Assembly: GCF_009659535.1 (NCBI RefSeq)
Contig: NZ_VJZZ01000007.1
Coordinates: forward strand, 1-64,000
Source of the DNA: Aggregicoccus sp. 17bor-14
GTDB lineage: Bacteria > Myxococcota > Myxococcia > Myxococcales > Myxococcaceae
DNA: 64,000 bases
Direction of reading: 5' to 3'
The notes under the pieces are model-generated. The model did no database searches and was not told where the DNA came from. It was given only the letters and a program-made list of their open reading frames with translations. Every line of letters begins with the position of its first letter. Positions within the stretch are counted from its first letter, which is position 1. Of this stretch, positions 8,037 to 16,714 are shown piece by piece. A program made the position numbers and the translations under genes.

Positions 8037-8623
8037 GGGTTGAGCATCTCGGTGTGCCAGGGGCTACCCACGCCGTCTCGCGCGTAGACGAGGCGCTCGT
8101 GCAGGCGGCTCGCGCGCGCGTGCCAGAACTCGATGCGCCGGGGCACCACGCGAAAGCCCGACCAGTGGGGCGGGCGCGGGATGGGCTTGCCCTCGTACTG
8201 GCGGGTGAGCGCCTCCACGCGCTGCTCGAGCTCCTCGCGCGACTTGAGCGGCCGGCTCTGGGCGCTCGCCCACGCGCCCACCTGGCTGCCGCGCGGGCGG
8301 CTCTGGAAGTACGCGTCCGCCTCCTCGGGGCTCACCGGCTCCACGCCCCCCTCGATGCGCACCTGCCGCTCGAGCGGGGCCCAGTGCAGCACCAGCGCCG
8401 CCTTCGGGTGCGCGAGCAGCTCCTCGCCCTTGCGGCTCTCGTAGTTCGTGTAGAAGACGAAGCCGCGCGCGTCGAACTCCTTGAGCAGCACCACGCGCGC
8501 CGAGGGCTGTCCGTCCGGGCCCACCGTGGCGACCACCATCGCGTTGGGGTCCACGGGGATGGCCGCCCGGGCCTGGGCGTACAGGGCAGCGAAGCGCTCG
8601 AAGGGATCGTGCGGGAGGTCCAC
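8033..8623 (-). CDS. pdxH: Pyridoxine/pyridoxamine 5'-phosphate oxidase
   Basis: An FMN-dependent enzyme that oxidises pyridoxine-P or pyridoxamine-P to pyridoxal 5'-phosphate, the last step of vitamin B6 synthesis and salvage. The 196 residues carry the family landmarks: MVVATVGPDGQPSARVVLLK (residues 28-47), FYTNYESRKGEEL, ALVLHWAPLERQVRIEG, SRPRGSQVGAWAS, and the C-terminal dimer and active-site strand RIEFWHARASRLHERLVY. It starts at GTG, diverging from glgA, and is the first gene of a two-gene operon with the spermidine-synthase-like protein. Confidence 0.95.
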   Translation of the reverse strand: MDLPHDPFERFAALYAQARAAIPVDPNAMVVATVGPDGQPSARVVLLKEFDARGFVFYTNYESRKGEELLAHPKAALVLHWAPLERQVRIEGGVEPVSPEEADAYFQSRPRGSQVGAWASAQSRPLKSREELEQRVEALTRQYEGKPIPRPPHWSGFRVVPRRIEFWHARASRLHERLVYARDGVGSPWHTEMLNP

Positions 8624-8703
8624 GCCGCATAGATAGCAGCCGCCCCCGCCCGTGCCATTCCCAATTGACTTGCGGGGCCCGGGCGCCCAAGGGTGCGCAC
8701 CCC

Positions 8704-10158
8704 ATGAAGGTCCTCTTCCTCTCCTCCGAGGTCCACCCCTTCTCCAAGACCGGAGGGCTCGCGGACGTGGCGGGCGCGCTGCCGGCGGCGCTGGCTGCCC
8801 TCGGCCACGACGTGAAGGTGGTCACCCCGCGCTACCTGGAGGTGCGCGACCCGCGCCTCCAGCCCACCGGGCACGTGCTGCAGCTGCGCTTTCCCTTCGG
8901 GCCGCTCGGCGGCCCGCTGCTCTCGGTGAAGCTCTCGGCGCGCCACGAGGTGCTCTTCCTGGACTGCCCCGCGCTCTACGGGCGCCCCGGGCTCTACGGC
9001 GACGGGCACAGCGAGTTCGCGGACAACGCGCGCCGCTTCGCCTACCTGTGCGCGGGCGCGCTGCAGGCCGCGCAGCGCGTGGGCTTCGCGCCGGACATCG
9101 TGCACCTCAACGACTGGCAGACGGGGCTCGCCGCGGTGGCGCTGCGCACCGGCTTCCGGCAGGGGGCGCTGGCCCGCGCGTGCACCGTGTTCACGGTGCA
9201 CAACCTCGCCTACCAGGGGCACTTCCCCAAGGGCGTGATGGACGAGCTGGGGCTGCCCTGGAGCCTCTTTCGCGCGGAGGGCGGGCTCGAGTTCTACGAC
9301 GGCATCAACCTGCTCAAGGCGGGGCTCGTCTTCTCCGACGCGCTCACCACCGTGTCGCCCACGTACGCGAAGGAGATCCAGACCCCCGAGCAGGGCTACG
9401 GGCTGGACGGGCTCCTGCGCGAGCGCGCGGAGGACCTGCACGGCATCGTCAACGGCATCGACGTGGGGGAGTGGGACCCGCGCACGGACCCGCACCTGCC
9501 CCAGCGCTTCGGCCCCGGAGACCTCGCGGGCAAGGCCGCCTGCAAGCGCGCGCTGCTCGAGCGCTTCGAGCTGCCCGCGCAGGGCGCCGCGGGCGAGGCC
9601 CCGCTCTTCGCCACCATCACCCGGCTCGCGCACCAGAAGGGCGTGGACCTGCTGCTCGCGGCGCTGCCGGACCTGCTCGCGCGGGGGGCGCGCTTCGTGG
9701 CCCTGGGCAACGGGGACCCGCGCTACGAGGCTGCGCTGCGGGAGCTCGCCCACGCGTGGCCGCGCCAGGTGGGCGTGCACATCGGCTTCGACGTGGCGCT
9801 GAGCCACCTCATCGAGGCCGGCGCGGACTTCTTCCTCATGCCCAGCCGCTACGAGCCCTGCGGCCTCAACCAGATGTACTCGCAGGCCTACGCCACGCTG
9901 CCCGTGGTGCGCGCCACCGGAGGCCTCGCGGACACGGTGGACGCGGGGCCCGAGGGGACCGGCATCGCCTTCGGCCCCTTCGAGCCCGAGGCGCTGCAGG
10001 GCGCGCTCGACCAGGCGCTCGCGCTCTACGCGGACGCGCCCCGCCTCGCGCGCTTTCGCGAGCGCGCGCTCGCCCGCGACTTCTCCTGGGCCGCGAGCGC
10101 GCGCCAGTACGAGGCGCTCTACCGCACGCTGCTCGCCGCGCCGTCCGGCGCACGCTAG
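8704..10158 (+). CDS. glgA: Glycogen synthase (ADP-glucose type)
   Basis: A GT5 glycosyltransferase that extends alpha-1,4-glucan from ADP-glucose. The 484 residues begin with the canonical MKVLFLSSEVHPFSKTGG, in which Lys15-Thr-Gly-Gly binds the nucleotide sugar. The donor-site segment RYEPCGLNQMY has Glu384, followed by ATGGLADTV. The start is set by the invariant N-terminal strand. The 39-base upstream extension in frame has no homology value. It is followed 12 bases later by a LEA14-type lipoprotein gene on the same strand, although no metabolic link is evident. No other glycogen genes lie in this window. Confidence 0.96.
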   Translation: MKVLFLSSEVHPFSKTGGLADVAGALPAALAALGHDVKVVTPRYLEVRDPRLQPTGHVLQLRFPFGPLGGPLLSVKLSARHEVLFLDCPALYGRPGLYGDGHSEFADNARRFAYLCAGALQAAQRVGFAPDIVHLNDWQTGLAAVALRTGFRQGALARACTVFTVHNLAYQGHFPKGVMDELGLPWSLFRAEGGLEFYDGINLLKAGLVFSDALTTVSPTYAKEIQTPEQGYGLDGLLRERAEDLHGIVNGIDVGEWDPRTDPHLPQRFGPGDLAGKAACKRALLERFELPAQGAAGEAPLFATITRLAHQKGVDLLLAALPDLLARGARFVALGNGDPRYEAALRELAHAWPRQVGVHIGFDVALSHLIEAGADFFLMPSRYEPCGLNQMYSQAYATLPVVRATGGLADTVDAGPEGTGIAFGPFEPEALQGALDQALALYADAPRLARFRERALARDFSWAASARQYEALYRTLLAAPSGAR

Positions 10159-10170
10159 GCTCGCTGCCCC

Positions 10171-10695
10171 GTGGCGCAGAGAGACCAGAGCACGCGAGGG
10201 CAGGGGAGGCGCGGCGCGGCGCGGGCCACGGCGCTCGCGCTGCTGCTGCTGCTGCTCCCCGGCTGCCGCTGGCTCACGCTCCGCACCGGGGACATGTCCG
10301 GCGCGGTGAAGGTGCAGGACCTCACGCTGCGCTTTCCCAGCCAGACCCAGGGCGAGCTCGCGCTGCAGCTCGTGGTGCAGAACCCCACGGGCGTCCCGGC
10401 CGAGCTGCGCGCCGCGCGCTTCGACCTCTCCTTCGAGGGCCAGCACTTCGCCACCGGCATCACCCAGCTGCAGGGCCCGCTCGCCCCCGGCGAGACGCGC
10501 TCGCTCGGGGTGCGCTTCCCGCTGGTGCTGCGCGCACCGGGCGAGGGCCGCGCGGGCGTGGGCCAGGTGCGCGCGGCGGTGCTCGGCTCGGTGCGCGTGT
10601 CCTTCGACGGCGTGGAGCGCGAGCTGCCCTTCGGGCGGGTGAAGCCGGTGCCGCGCGCGAGCGTGCCGCTGCCCCCGCTCGCGGGCGAGCAGTAG
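10171..10695 (+). CDS. LEA14-type lipoprotein
   Basis: A 174-residue exported protein starting at GTG. A basic n-region is followed by LALLLLLLPGC, a lipobox with Cys at about residue 32. The mature part reads VKVQDLTLRFPSQTQGELAL, LVVQNPTGVPAELRAARFDL and SLGVRFPLVL. This is the alternating pattern of the WHy/LEA type 2 beta-sandwich, including the characteristic V-x-NPTG turn. Such proteins are of uncertain envelope function. A longer relative of the same fold is encoded at 15023-15844. It converges on the CorC/HlyC gene with only seven bases between the stops. Confidence 0.77.
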   Translation: MAQRDQSTRGQGRRGAARATALALLLLLLPGCRWLTLRTGDMSGAVKVQDLTLRFPSQTQGELALQLVVQNPTGVPAELRAARFDLSFEGQHFATGITQLQGPLAPGETRSLGVRFPLVLRAPGEGRAGVGQVRAAVLGSVRVSFDGVERELPFGRVKPVPRASVPLPPLAGEQ

Positions 10696-10702
10696 CGGAC
10701 GC

Positions 10703-12082
10703 TCAGGCCTTCGCGGCCGGGGCCGGGTCCGTGCGGCCGGCTTCCTTCGCGCCGCCGCCCGAGCCTGCGCCCGAACCGCCCGACGTCCCGTCCCGAGGGG
10801 GCTGCGGCTTCGCGCGGGCCACGCGCACGCGGTCGATGCGGGCGCCCTCCTTCGAGTGCACGGTGAAGTGCCAGCCGTTGAAGGAGAAGCGCTCGCCCAC
10901 GTCCGGGATGCTGCCGGCGAAGGAGGAGATGAAGCCGCCCAGCGTGTCGAAGTCGCCGTCGGGCAGCGGGAAGCCGAAGCTGCGGGTGAACTCCTCGGTC
11001 TCCAGCGCCGCGTCCACGAGGAAGCTGCCGTCGGCCATCTTCTCGACGTGCTTCTCCTCCACCTCGAACTCGTCGCCGATGTCGCCGACGATCTCGCGCA
11101 GGATGTCCTCGAGCGTGACGATCCCCATGAAGCCGCCGAACTCGTCGACGACCATGGCCATGTGGATCTTCTTCTTCTGCATCTCGCGCAGCAGGTCCCC
11201 GATGGGCTTCATCCAGGGCACGAAGTTCGCCGGGCGGATGACGTCCGGCAGCACGATGAGCTCGGGGTGTTGCAGGAGCGGGATGAGGTCGCGCGCGTGC
11301 AGCACCCCCACGATGTGGTCCACGTCGTCGCGGTACACCGGGATGCGGCTGTGGTTCTCCTCGGCCAGCACGCGCAGGATCTCCGTGTTGGGCGAGGTGA
11401 TCTCCACCGTCACCACCTCGGTGCGCGGCACCATCACGTCGCGGCAGCGCTTGTCACTGAGCTCGAAGATGGAGCGGATGAGCTGCGGCGCGCTCTTGTC
11501 CACGTCCGGGTCGTTCGCCGCCTGCGCCGCGAGCAGCTTCTCCAGCTCCTCGAGCGGCGGCGGCGGCGGCTCGAAGCGCAGGCGCCGCCCCAGCGGCCGC
11601 GCCACCAGGTTGAGCGCGCCGAGCAGCAGCCGCATCGGCGGGTAGAAGAGCAGCACCAGCAGGGACACCAGCCAGCTGAGGCGCAGCGCCCAGCCCTCGG
11701 GGTTCTCCGCCGCGATGCCGCGAAAGCCCACCTCGATGAGCGTGGCGAGCACGCCCACGAAGAGCGAGCCCGCCAGCGCGCTCACCACCGCGAGCCAGGG
11801 CGCCTGGCCCAGGCGGGTGAAGTCCAGCAGCTGCGGCGGCACGAAGGCGCCGATGGCCGCCGCGAGGAAGCCGGAGAGCACCATGCCCAGCCGCAGCGCG
11901 GTCGCGCTCGCCTCCCGGTGCGTCTTGAGCCGCAGCACCCGCCCGCCCGCGCGCGGGTGCGCGAGCGAGAGCTCCTTGGCGCGCAGGTCCGACACGCCGA
12001 ACAGCGAGGAGTCCGCTGCCGCCACGAGCGCACGCGCAAAGATGAGGGCGAGACAGGCGGCCCACAGGGCCCAGGTAGGCAT
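10703..12082 (-). CDS. CNNM/CBS-domain hemolysin-family membrane protein (CorC/HlyC type)
   Basis: A 459-residue integral membrane protein. Residues 1-195 hold the DUF21/CNNM transmembrane region with about four membrane helices (LWAACLALIFARAL, LGMVLSGFLAAAIGAF, LAVVSALAGSLFVGVLATL, LSWLVSLLVLLFYPPMRLL). Paired CBS domains follow (VMVPRTEVVTV, NHSRIPVYRDDVDHIVGVL, MVVDEFGGFMGIVTLEDIL). A CorC_HlyC C-terminal domain precedes a Gly/Ser-rich tail. The family is linked to Mg2+/Co2+ efflux or homeostasis. The name hemolysin is historical. It is divergent from the secretin-N-like gene. Confidence 0.92.
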   Translation of the reverse strand: MPTWALWAACLALIFARALVAAADSSLFGVSDLRAKELSLAHPRAGGRVLRLKTHREASATALRLGMVLSGFLAAAIGAFVPPQLLDFTRLGQAPWLAVVSALAGSLFVGVLATLIEVGFRGIAAENPEGWALRLSWLVSLLVLLFYPPMRLLLGALNLVARPLGRRLRFEPPPPPLEELEKLLAAQAANDPDVDKSAPQLIRSIFELSDKRCRDVMVPRTEVVTVEITSPNTEILRVLAEENHSRIPVYRDDVDHIVGVLHARDLIPLLQHPELIVLPDVIRPANFVPWMKPIGDLLREMQKKKIHMAMVVDEFGGFMGIVTLEDILREIVGDIGDEFEVEEKHVEKMADGSFLVDAALETEEFTRSFGFPLPDGDFDTLGGFISSFAGSIPDVGERFSFNGWHFTVHSKEGARIDRVRVARAKPQPPRDGTSGGSGAGSGGGAKEAGRTDPAPAAKA

Positions 12083-12145
12083 GGGCGGGGTATTTACCCC
12101 GTGCTAAGCCCCCGTGCACCCCTTCCTGAGCGAGCCCCGTCCCGG

Positions 12146-13036
12146 ATGAACCCCTCCTGTGCGCTGCGTGTCGGCCTCGCGCTGCTCCTGCTCCTCCTCC
12201 CGGGCGCGGCAGCCGCCTGGCCCGTGGACCTCTCCGTGGACGTGGAGGCGGGGCGCGAGCGCTTCCACAAGCTCACCGTGGTGGACTGGGTACAGGTGGA
12301 GGACCCCACCGTCGCGAGCGCCGAGCTGCTGCCGGGCAGCAACGAGCTGCTGCTGAGCGGCAAGCGCGCCGGGGACACGCGGGTCCTGCTCTACGCCCAG
12401 GGCACCTTCGCCGTGTGGCGTCTCCACGTCCGCCCCCCCGCGGGGCAGGCCGCCACGCCCGAGCCGGACCCCGCGCCGCTGCTCGCCGCCGGCCGGCGCG
12501 CCTGTCCGGGCCTGGAGGCAGGGCAGGGGAGCGAGCCCTTCCTGCGCGCCACCGTGCGCGAGGGCGCCTGCCGCGAGGCGCTGCTCGCGCTGCTGCGCAC
12601 CGACGCCTTCCACGCGCGCGACCTGGAGCTCACCCTGGACCTGCCCGTGCTGCAGGCGCAGCTCGCGCAGCTCTCCCCGGGGCTCGCCGCGCTGGGGATG
12701 CGCGCGAGCTACCGCGGCGCCGGCGTGGTGCTCGAGGGGCGCGCCGCGAGCCCCGCCGCCCACGCGCGCGCGCTGTGGCTGCTGTTCCAGGGCTCGCTCG
12801 GGCGCGTCGCGCTCGAGGACCGCGTCACCGTGGAGGGGGACGGCGAGGGGGGCGACGCGGGCACGCCGCCGCCCGCAGCGGAGGCGGCGCCCGGCCGCGA
12901 CGCGGGCACCGTCGGCCCGGGCTCGCTCGACGCGGGCTCCGTCGGCCCGGCCTCGCTCGATGCGGGCTCGCTCGATGCGGGCTTCATCGAGGTGGTGCCG
13001 CCCCCGGCGCCCGCGAAGCGCCGCCGCGCACACTGA
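12146..13036 (+). CDS. Exported protein with pilus/secretin N-terminal domain and Asp-Ala-Gly tail
   Basis: A 296-residue protein. The signal peptide runs to about residue 24 (LALLLLLLPGAAAAWP). Residues 26-100 (VDLSVDVEAGRERFHKL, VEDPTVASAELL, ELLLSGKRAGDTRVLLY) match the small beta domain found at the N-terminus of T2SS/T3SS/CpaC pilus secretins. No secretin barrel follows, so this is a stand-alone domain protein. The C-terminus has repeated Asp-Ala-Gly units separated by Thr/Ser-Val-Gly-Pro, ending in a basic KRRRAH. It may be a periplasmic partner of a secretion or pilus machine, but no such genes are nearby. Confidence 0.76.
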   Translation: MNPSCALRVGLALLLLLLPGAAAAWPVDLSVDVEAGRERFHKLTVVDWVQVEDPTVASAELLPGSNELLLSGKRAGDTRVLLYAQGTFAVWRLHVRPPAGQAATPEPDPAPLLAAGRRACPGLEAGQGSEPFLRATVREGACREALLALLRTDAFHARDLELTLDLPVLQAQLAQLSPGLAALGMRASYRGAGVVLEGRAASPAAHARALWLLFQGSLGRVALEDRVTVEGDGEGGDAGTPPPAAEAAPGRDAGTVGPGSLDAGSVGPASLDAGSLDAGFIEVVPPPAPAKRRRAH

Positions 13037-13137
13037 AGACGCCGGAAGCTCCGGAAAGTGTGTGCGGGCCCCGTCCGCGCTAGGCTGCCCGCCGGGACTC
13101 TCCGGCGCCGTCCGCGGCCGCAGAGCGGGGGACATGC

Positions 13138-13752
13138 ATGGCGCAGCAGCGACTGATGTTTTCGCACGCCTTCGAGGCACTCTTCGCGCGCGCCTTTCGC
13201 GGCGAGGTCAGCGAGCGCTGCCGCGCGCGGCTGCACCAGGCGGGGCTGGACCTGGAGCGCCCGCTGCTGCCGGCCTACCCCATCGAGGTGTGGGTGGCGG
13301 CGCTCGAGATCACCGTCAGCGAGGTGTTCCCCGAGCTGCCGCGCCCGGAGGGCTACCGGCGCGTGGGCGAGCGCCTCCTGCGCGGCTACGTGCAGACCTT
13401 CATCGGGCGCGCGAACTTCAGCCTCCTGCGGCTGCTCGGCCCCGTGCGCGCGCTCGAGCGCCTCTCGGCGCACCTGCGCGCGAACAACAACTTCCAGGAG
13501 ACGCGCCTCACGCCGCTCGCGCCCGGGCAGTGGCAGCTGTGGATCAACACCGCGGTGAGCGAGCCCGCCTACTACGAGGGGCTCCTGCAGGCGGCGCTCG
13601 AGGAGGTGGGCGCGCCCACGCCCCGCGTGCACTCCGGGGTGCGCACTGATGACGGGTGCACGTACCGCATCACCTGGGGCCCGCAGCCCCTTGAAAGCCC
13701 TTCCCCCGCTTCCGCTAGTCTCTCGCTCGGACAGCCCGGGGGGGGCCGATGA
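13138..13752 (+). CDS. DUF2378 (TIGR02265) family protein, first of a tandem pair
   Basis: A 204-residue protein of the paralogous family expanded in myxobacteria. Landmarks are the opening QQRLMFSHAFEALFARAF, the segment GLDLERPLLPAYPIEVWVAA, and NNNFQETRLTPLAPGQWQLW. The family has no established function. The gene overlaps the second copy by four bases (ATGA), so the two are probably translated as a coupled pair. The two share the layout: short N-terminal helix, LLPAYP loop, LLGP segment, NN(F/Y) turn and final aromatic strand. No signal peptide or membrane segment is seen. Confidence 0.88.
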   Translation: MAQQRLMFSHAFEALFARAFRGEVSERCRARLHQAGLDLERPLLPAYPIEVWVAALEITVSEVFPELPRPEGYRRVGERLLRGYVQTFIGRANFSLLRLLGPVRALERLSAHLRANNNFQETRLTPLAPGQWQLWINTAVSEPAYYEGLLQAALEEVGAPTPRVHSGVRTDDGCTYRITWGPQPLESPSPASASLSLGQPGGGR

Positions 13753-14309
13753 CGACGGAGCAGGTGCTGTTCTCCACGGCCGTGGAGAGTCTCTACCGAC
13801 AGGCGCTCAAGGGGCGCCTGTCCGAAGTGCTGAAGCTGCGCCTGCGCCACGCGGGCCTGGATCTCACCCGGCCGCTCTTGCCGGCCTACCCGCGCCGCGT
13901 CTGGGTGCGCAGCCTGGAGCTCACCGCGGAGGAGCTCTACCCGGGGCTCGAGCGCGAGGAGGCGCTCGCGCACCTGGGCAGCGCCTTCATCGAGGGCTAC
14001 GCGCACACGCTGGTGGGCGGCGCGGTGATGTCCATGTCCCGGCTGCTCGGGCCCGGGCGCACGCTCGCGCGCCTCACGCGAAGCCTTCGCACCTCGAACA
14101 ACTACTCGGAGGCGCGCCTCACCGCGCACGCCGCCAACCGCTACGCGCTGTGGGTGAACGAGCCCGCGGACACCGAGGGCTTCATGGAGGGCGCGCTGCG
14201 CACCTCCCTGCGCATGGCGGGCGCGCGCGAGCCCCACGTGCAGCGCGTGCGCGCGGGGCCCGAGGCCTGCGAGTACGTGCTCAGCTGGGCGCTCGCCGAG
14301 GCGGCCTGA
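13749..14309 (+). CDS. DUF2378 (TIGR02265) family protein, second of a tandem pair
   Basis: A 186-residue paralogue of the preceding protein. It opens TTEQVLFSTAVESLYRQAL, then GLDLTRPLLPAYPRRVWVRS, MSRLLGPGRTLARLTRSL and SNNYSEARLTAHAANRYALW. The two copies have diverged substantially in sequence but keep the same order of motifs, which indicates an old tandem duplication. The ATG lies within the stop region of the first copy. It converges on the aat gene with four bases between the stops. Function is unknown. Confidence 0.88.
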   Translation: MTTEQVLFSTAVESLYRQALKGRLSEVLKLRLRHAGLDLTRPLLPAYPRRVWVRSLELTAEELYPGLEREEALAHLGSAFIEGYAHTLVGGAVMSMSRLLGPGRTLARLTRSLRTSNNYSEARLTAHAANRYALWVNEPADTEGFMEGALRTSLRMAGAREPHVQRVRAGPEACEYVLSWALAEAA

Positions 14310-14313
14310 GCCG

Positions 14314-15006
14314 CTAGGCCTCTTGCGTCCACGCGCCGCGGCGCGTGGGCGCGGCCGCGAGCGCTGCCCCGAGCGCCTGCAGGAAGCGCCGGCGCGGCCA
14401 GTCCTCCGCGCCGAAGCGCGCCAGGTGCTCCGTCTCCACCTGGCAGTCCACGAAGTGGAAGCCCCAGCCCGCGAAGCGCTGCACCGCCGTGGCGAAGGCC
14501 ACCTTCGAGGCGTCCGGGGCGTGGGCGAACATGCTCTCGCCGAAGAAGGCCGCGCCGAGCGACACGCCGTAGAAGCCGCCCACGAGCCTCCCCTCCTCCC
14601 ACGCCTCGCACGAGTGCGCAAAGCCCAGCCGGTGCAGCGTCACGTAGGCCGCGCGCATCTCGGGCGTGATCCACGTGCCGCTCTGACCGGGGCGCGGCGC
14701 CTCGGCGCACGCGTCGATGACGCGCTCGAAGGCCGTGTCCCAGCGCAGCTGGTACGGGGCGCGCTTGAGCGTCTTCTTCAGGCTCTTGCCCACGTGCAGC
14801 CGCGCAGGCTCCAGCACGAAGCGCGGGTCGGGCGAGTGCCAGAGCAGCGGCTGGCCCTCGCTGTACCAGGGGAAGATGCCCCGCGTGTACGCGGCGAGCA
14901 GCCGCTCGGGGCGCAGGTCCCCGCCCACCGCGAGCAGGCCGCTGCGGTCGGCGCGCTCGGGCGGCGGGAAGTCCTCGGGGTCTTCGTTGAGCAGGTAGAT
15001 GGGCAC
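14314..15006 (-). CDS. aat: Leucyl/phenylalanyl-tRNA--protein transferase
   Basis: Aat transfers Leu or Phe from tRNA to the N-terminus of proteins that begin with Arg or Lys, creating an N-degron for ClpS/ClpAP. The 230 residues match the family in length and landmarks: GLLAVGGDLRPERLLAAYTR, GIFPWYSEGQPLLWHSPDPR, GTWITPEMRAAY, and the catalytic-core run GLVGG-like segment EEGRLVGGFYGVSLGAAFFG followed by ESMFAH. It starts at GTG. It is followed on the same strand, 16 bases from the next upstream gene's end, by a lipoprotein gene transcribed in the same direction. Confidence 0.95.
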   Translation of the reverse strand: MPIYLLNEDPEDFPPPERADRSGLLAVGGDLRPERLLAAYTRGIFPWYSEGQPLLWHSPDPRFVLEPARLHVGKSLKKTLKRAPYQLRWDTAFERVIDACAEAPRPGQSGTWITPEMRAAYVTLHRLGFAHSCEAWEEGRLVGGFYGVSLGAAFFGESMFAHAPDASKVAFATAVQRFAGWGFHFVDCQVETEHLARFGAEDWPRRRFLQALGAALAAAPTRRGAWTQEA

Positions 15007-15022
15007 GTGCTGCCGCGAGAGC

Positions 15023-15844
15023 CTAGCGCGAGCCGCCGAGCTTGACCTCGCCCGCGAGCGCGTAGGGGACCTGGAAGCCCTCGCCCGAGAGCGTGCCCTT
15101 CAGTGCATAGGGCAGCGCGCCCTTGCGCGTGAGGGGGCGCACGTCCGCGCCGTAGGTCTCCTTCGTGAGGCTCGCCTCCACGTCGTAGACGCCCGTGGAG
15201 GCGGCGGCCACCGTGTCGTGCTGCAGGGCGTTGCCGTCCGCGAGCCCCTTGCCCGCCACCCCCAGCGCCCAGGTGAGCCCGCTGAGGCGCAGCGGGAAGG
15301 GGTTGGGGTTGTCCACGCCCAGGCCCACCGTGAGCGTCACCTCCTCGGGGCCGTAGCGCGCGGCGTCCAGGCGCTCCACGCGCACCGTGGGCAGGCGCGG
15401 GGTGCGCACCGCGCGGCTCGCCGCGAAGGGCAGGGGCTGCACGCTGCCGGCACTGCGCACCTGCAGCGTGCCGCGCAGCGCGAGCAGCAGCTGGCCGCTC
15501 TTCTGCGAGAGCGCCTGCAGGGCCTCGGGGCCCTGCACGTAGGTGCGCTCCACGGGGAGCGAGAACCTCGTCGCGGCGCCCGGCTTCAGCGCCACGTCCA
15601 GCTTCGTCTCGCCGCGCTGCACCACCTGGCCGTCGCTCACCAGCTCCCAGGTGGCGCTCTCCAGCACCGCCTCGCCCGGGTGCTGCACCTCGCCCTCGAG
15701 GCGCAGGGCCACCTGCGTCAGGTCCTGGCGGGCCACCTGCAGCGCCTGGCTCAGGAGCGCGGGGCTTCCCGCGGGCTTCGGCTTCGCGCCTGCACAGGCG
15801 AGGAGGGCCAGCACCGGGGCGAGCAGGAGAAGGGGAGCGCGCAT
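15023..15844 (-). CDS. LEA14/WHy-type two-domain lipoprotein
   Basis: A 273-residue lipoprotein. The signal is APLLLLAPVLALLAC with Cys at about residue 17. The mature protein contains two similar beta-sandwich halves. The first has LTQVALRLEGEVQHPGEAV, and the second has VTLTVGLGVDNPNPFPLRLS with the NPNPF turn typical of LEA type 2/WHy domains. It is about twice the length of the relative at 10171-10695. The ATG sits directly before the hydrophobic signal. It is divergent from the metallopeptidase gene. It is predicted to be an envelope lipoprotein of unknown role. Confidence 0.76.
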   Translation of the reverse strand: MRAPLLLLAPVLALLACAGAKPKPAGSPALLSQALQVARQDLTQVALRLEGEVQHPGEAVLESATWELVSDGQVVQRGETKLDVALKPGAATRFSLPVERTYVQGPEALQALSQKSGQLLLALRGTLQVRSAGSVQPLPFAASRAVRTPRLPTVRVERLDAARYGPEEVTLTVGLGVDNPNPFPLRLSGLTWALGVAGKGLADGNALQHDTVAAASTGVYDVEASLTKETYGADVRPLTRKGALPYALKGTLSGEGFQVPYALAGEVKLGGSR

Positions 15845-15913
15845 GGGTGGGCATTGTGGCGAAGAGCGCCGAGGGCGCGAAAGCGCTTTTCCGCTACAGT
15901 GCTCACTACTGCC

Positions 15914-16582
15914 GTGACGAAGCGACGCCCCAACTTCAACCTCGCCGTGCGTGCGCTCGTGCGCGACATCGCCGCGTCCATGGAGGAGTTCGGCCACGTG
16001 CGCGCCGGGCGCATCCTCGTCGTCGCGGGGGAGGCGCGCCGCGCGAGCCGCGGCACCGTGAAGCCCCTGGCCTTCCGGGGCGGCAAGAGCGTGGACGCGA
16101 ACGGGCGGCGCAAGCCCATCGTGCGGGTGAAGGGGCGGCGGATGCTCTACTGCATCACCCTGCGCCCCCTCTTCTTCCGCCTCTCGACGCCGCAGGCGCG
16201 CATCGAGACGCTGATGCACGAACTCTTCCACGTCTCGCGCCGCTTCGACGGCACGCTGCACGCGGGCCGCCGCCACGCGGCGCTGGGCAAGGACTTCTCG
16301 CGGCGGCTGCGCCCGCTCGTGCGCCGCTACTTGAAGCAGTGCCCCGCGCACCTGCGCGCCCCCTTCGCCCACCACGGCGAGGTGCGGGTGCTGCAGTGGC
16401 TCGAGCGCCCGGGCCCCGCGTACGTGCCGGGCGGCACCCGGGTGCGGCGCGTGTACAGCGAGGACCAGCTCTTCTACGGGGTGGTGCGCATGGTCACCCC
16501 GAAGACGCGCAAGGCCGCGAAGGCGGCCAAGCTCGCCAGGGCAGGGGCGAAGCCCGCCGTGAAGCCTCCGGTCGTTCCGTAG
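15914..16582 (+). CDS. Putative zinc metallopeptidase (HELFH)
   Basis: A 222-residue protein with a zinc-protease HExxH signature, LMHELFHVSRRFDG, near the middle. It opens KRRPNFNLAVRALVRDIAAS and has a basic Lys/Ala-rich tail. This resembles the short putative-metallopeptidase family also found in phages (PF18894-like), whose substrates are unknown. No signal peptide is seen. The GTG start gives a short Thr-Lys-Arg-Arg N-terminus. A later in-frame Met (MEEF) is possible. An 18-base hairpin (GGCGAGC/GCTCGCC) lies 12 bases after the stop. Confidence 0.74.
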   Translation: MTKRRPNFNLAVRALVRDIAASMEEFGHVRAGRILVVAGEARRASRGTVKPLAFRGGKSVDANGRRKPIVRVKGRRMLYCITLRPLFFRLSTPQARIETLMHELFHVSRRFDGTLHAGRRHAALGKDFSRRLRPLVRRYLKQCPAHLRAPFAHHGEVRVLQWLERPGPAYVPGGTRVRRVYSEDQLFYGVVRMVTPKTRKAAKAAKLARAGAKPAVKPPVVP

Positions 16583-16594
16583 GGCAGCCGGGCA

Positions 16595-16612
16595 GGCGAG
16601 CCCCCGCTCGCC
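16595..16612 (+). terminator. Hairpin after the HELFH metallopeptidase gene
   Basis: A perfect 7-bp stem, GGCGAGC with GCTCGCC, around a CCCC loop begins 12 bases after the stop codon. There is no following T tract, so it is a candidate transcription end or 3' stabiliser rather than a classical intrinsic terminator. Confidence 0.4.
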
Positions 16613-16663
16613 GCTCGCACCCACACGCGGCGGGCTGCTGTCCTCCCGCTCCCCGTGTCCAAG

Positions 16664-16699
16664 CTCCCTCTCCCCCTGGGAGAGGGTCGAGGTGAGGGA
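16664..16699. repeat. Interspersed palindromic repeat, copy 1
   Basis: A 36-base unit whose core CCCTCTCCCCCTGGGAGAGG folds into a hairpin, followed by a conserved GGTGAGGGA. A near-identical copy is at 18805-18840 and a shorter one at 57727-57750. It lies between genes and upstream of the start I favour for the next gene. Translating it gives LPLGEGRGEG, a typical false N-terminal extension. Confidence 0.75.
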
Positions 16700-16714
16700 A
16701 GTGGCCTCCTCACC

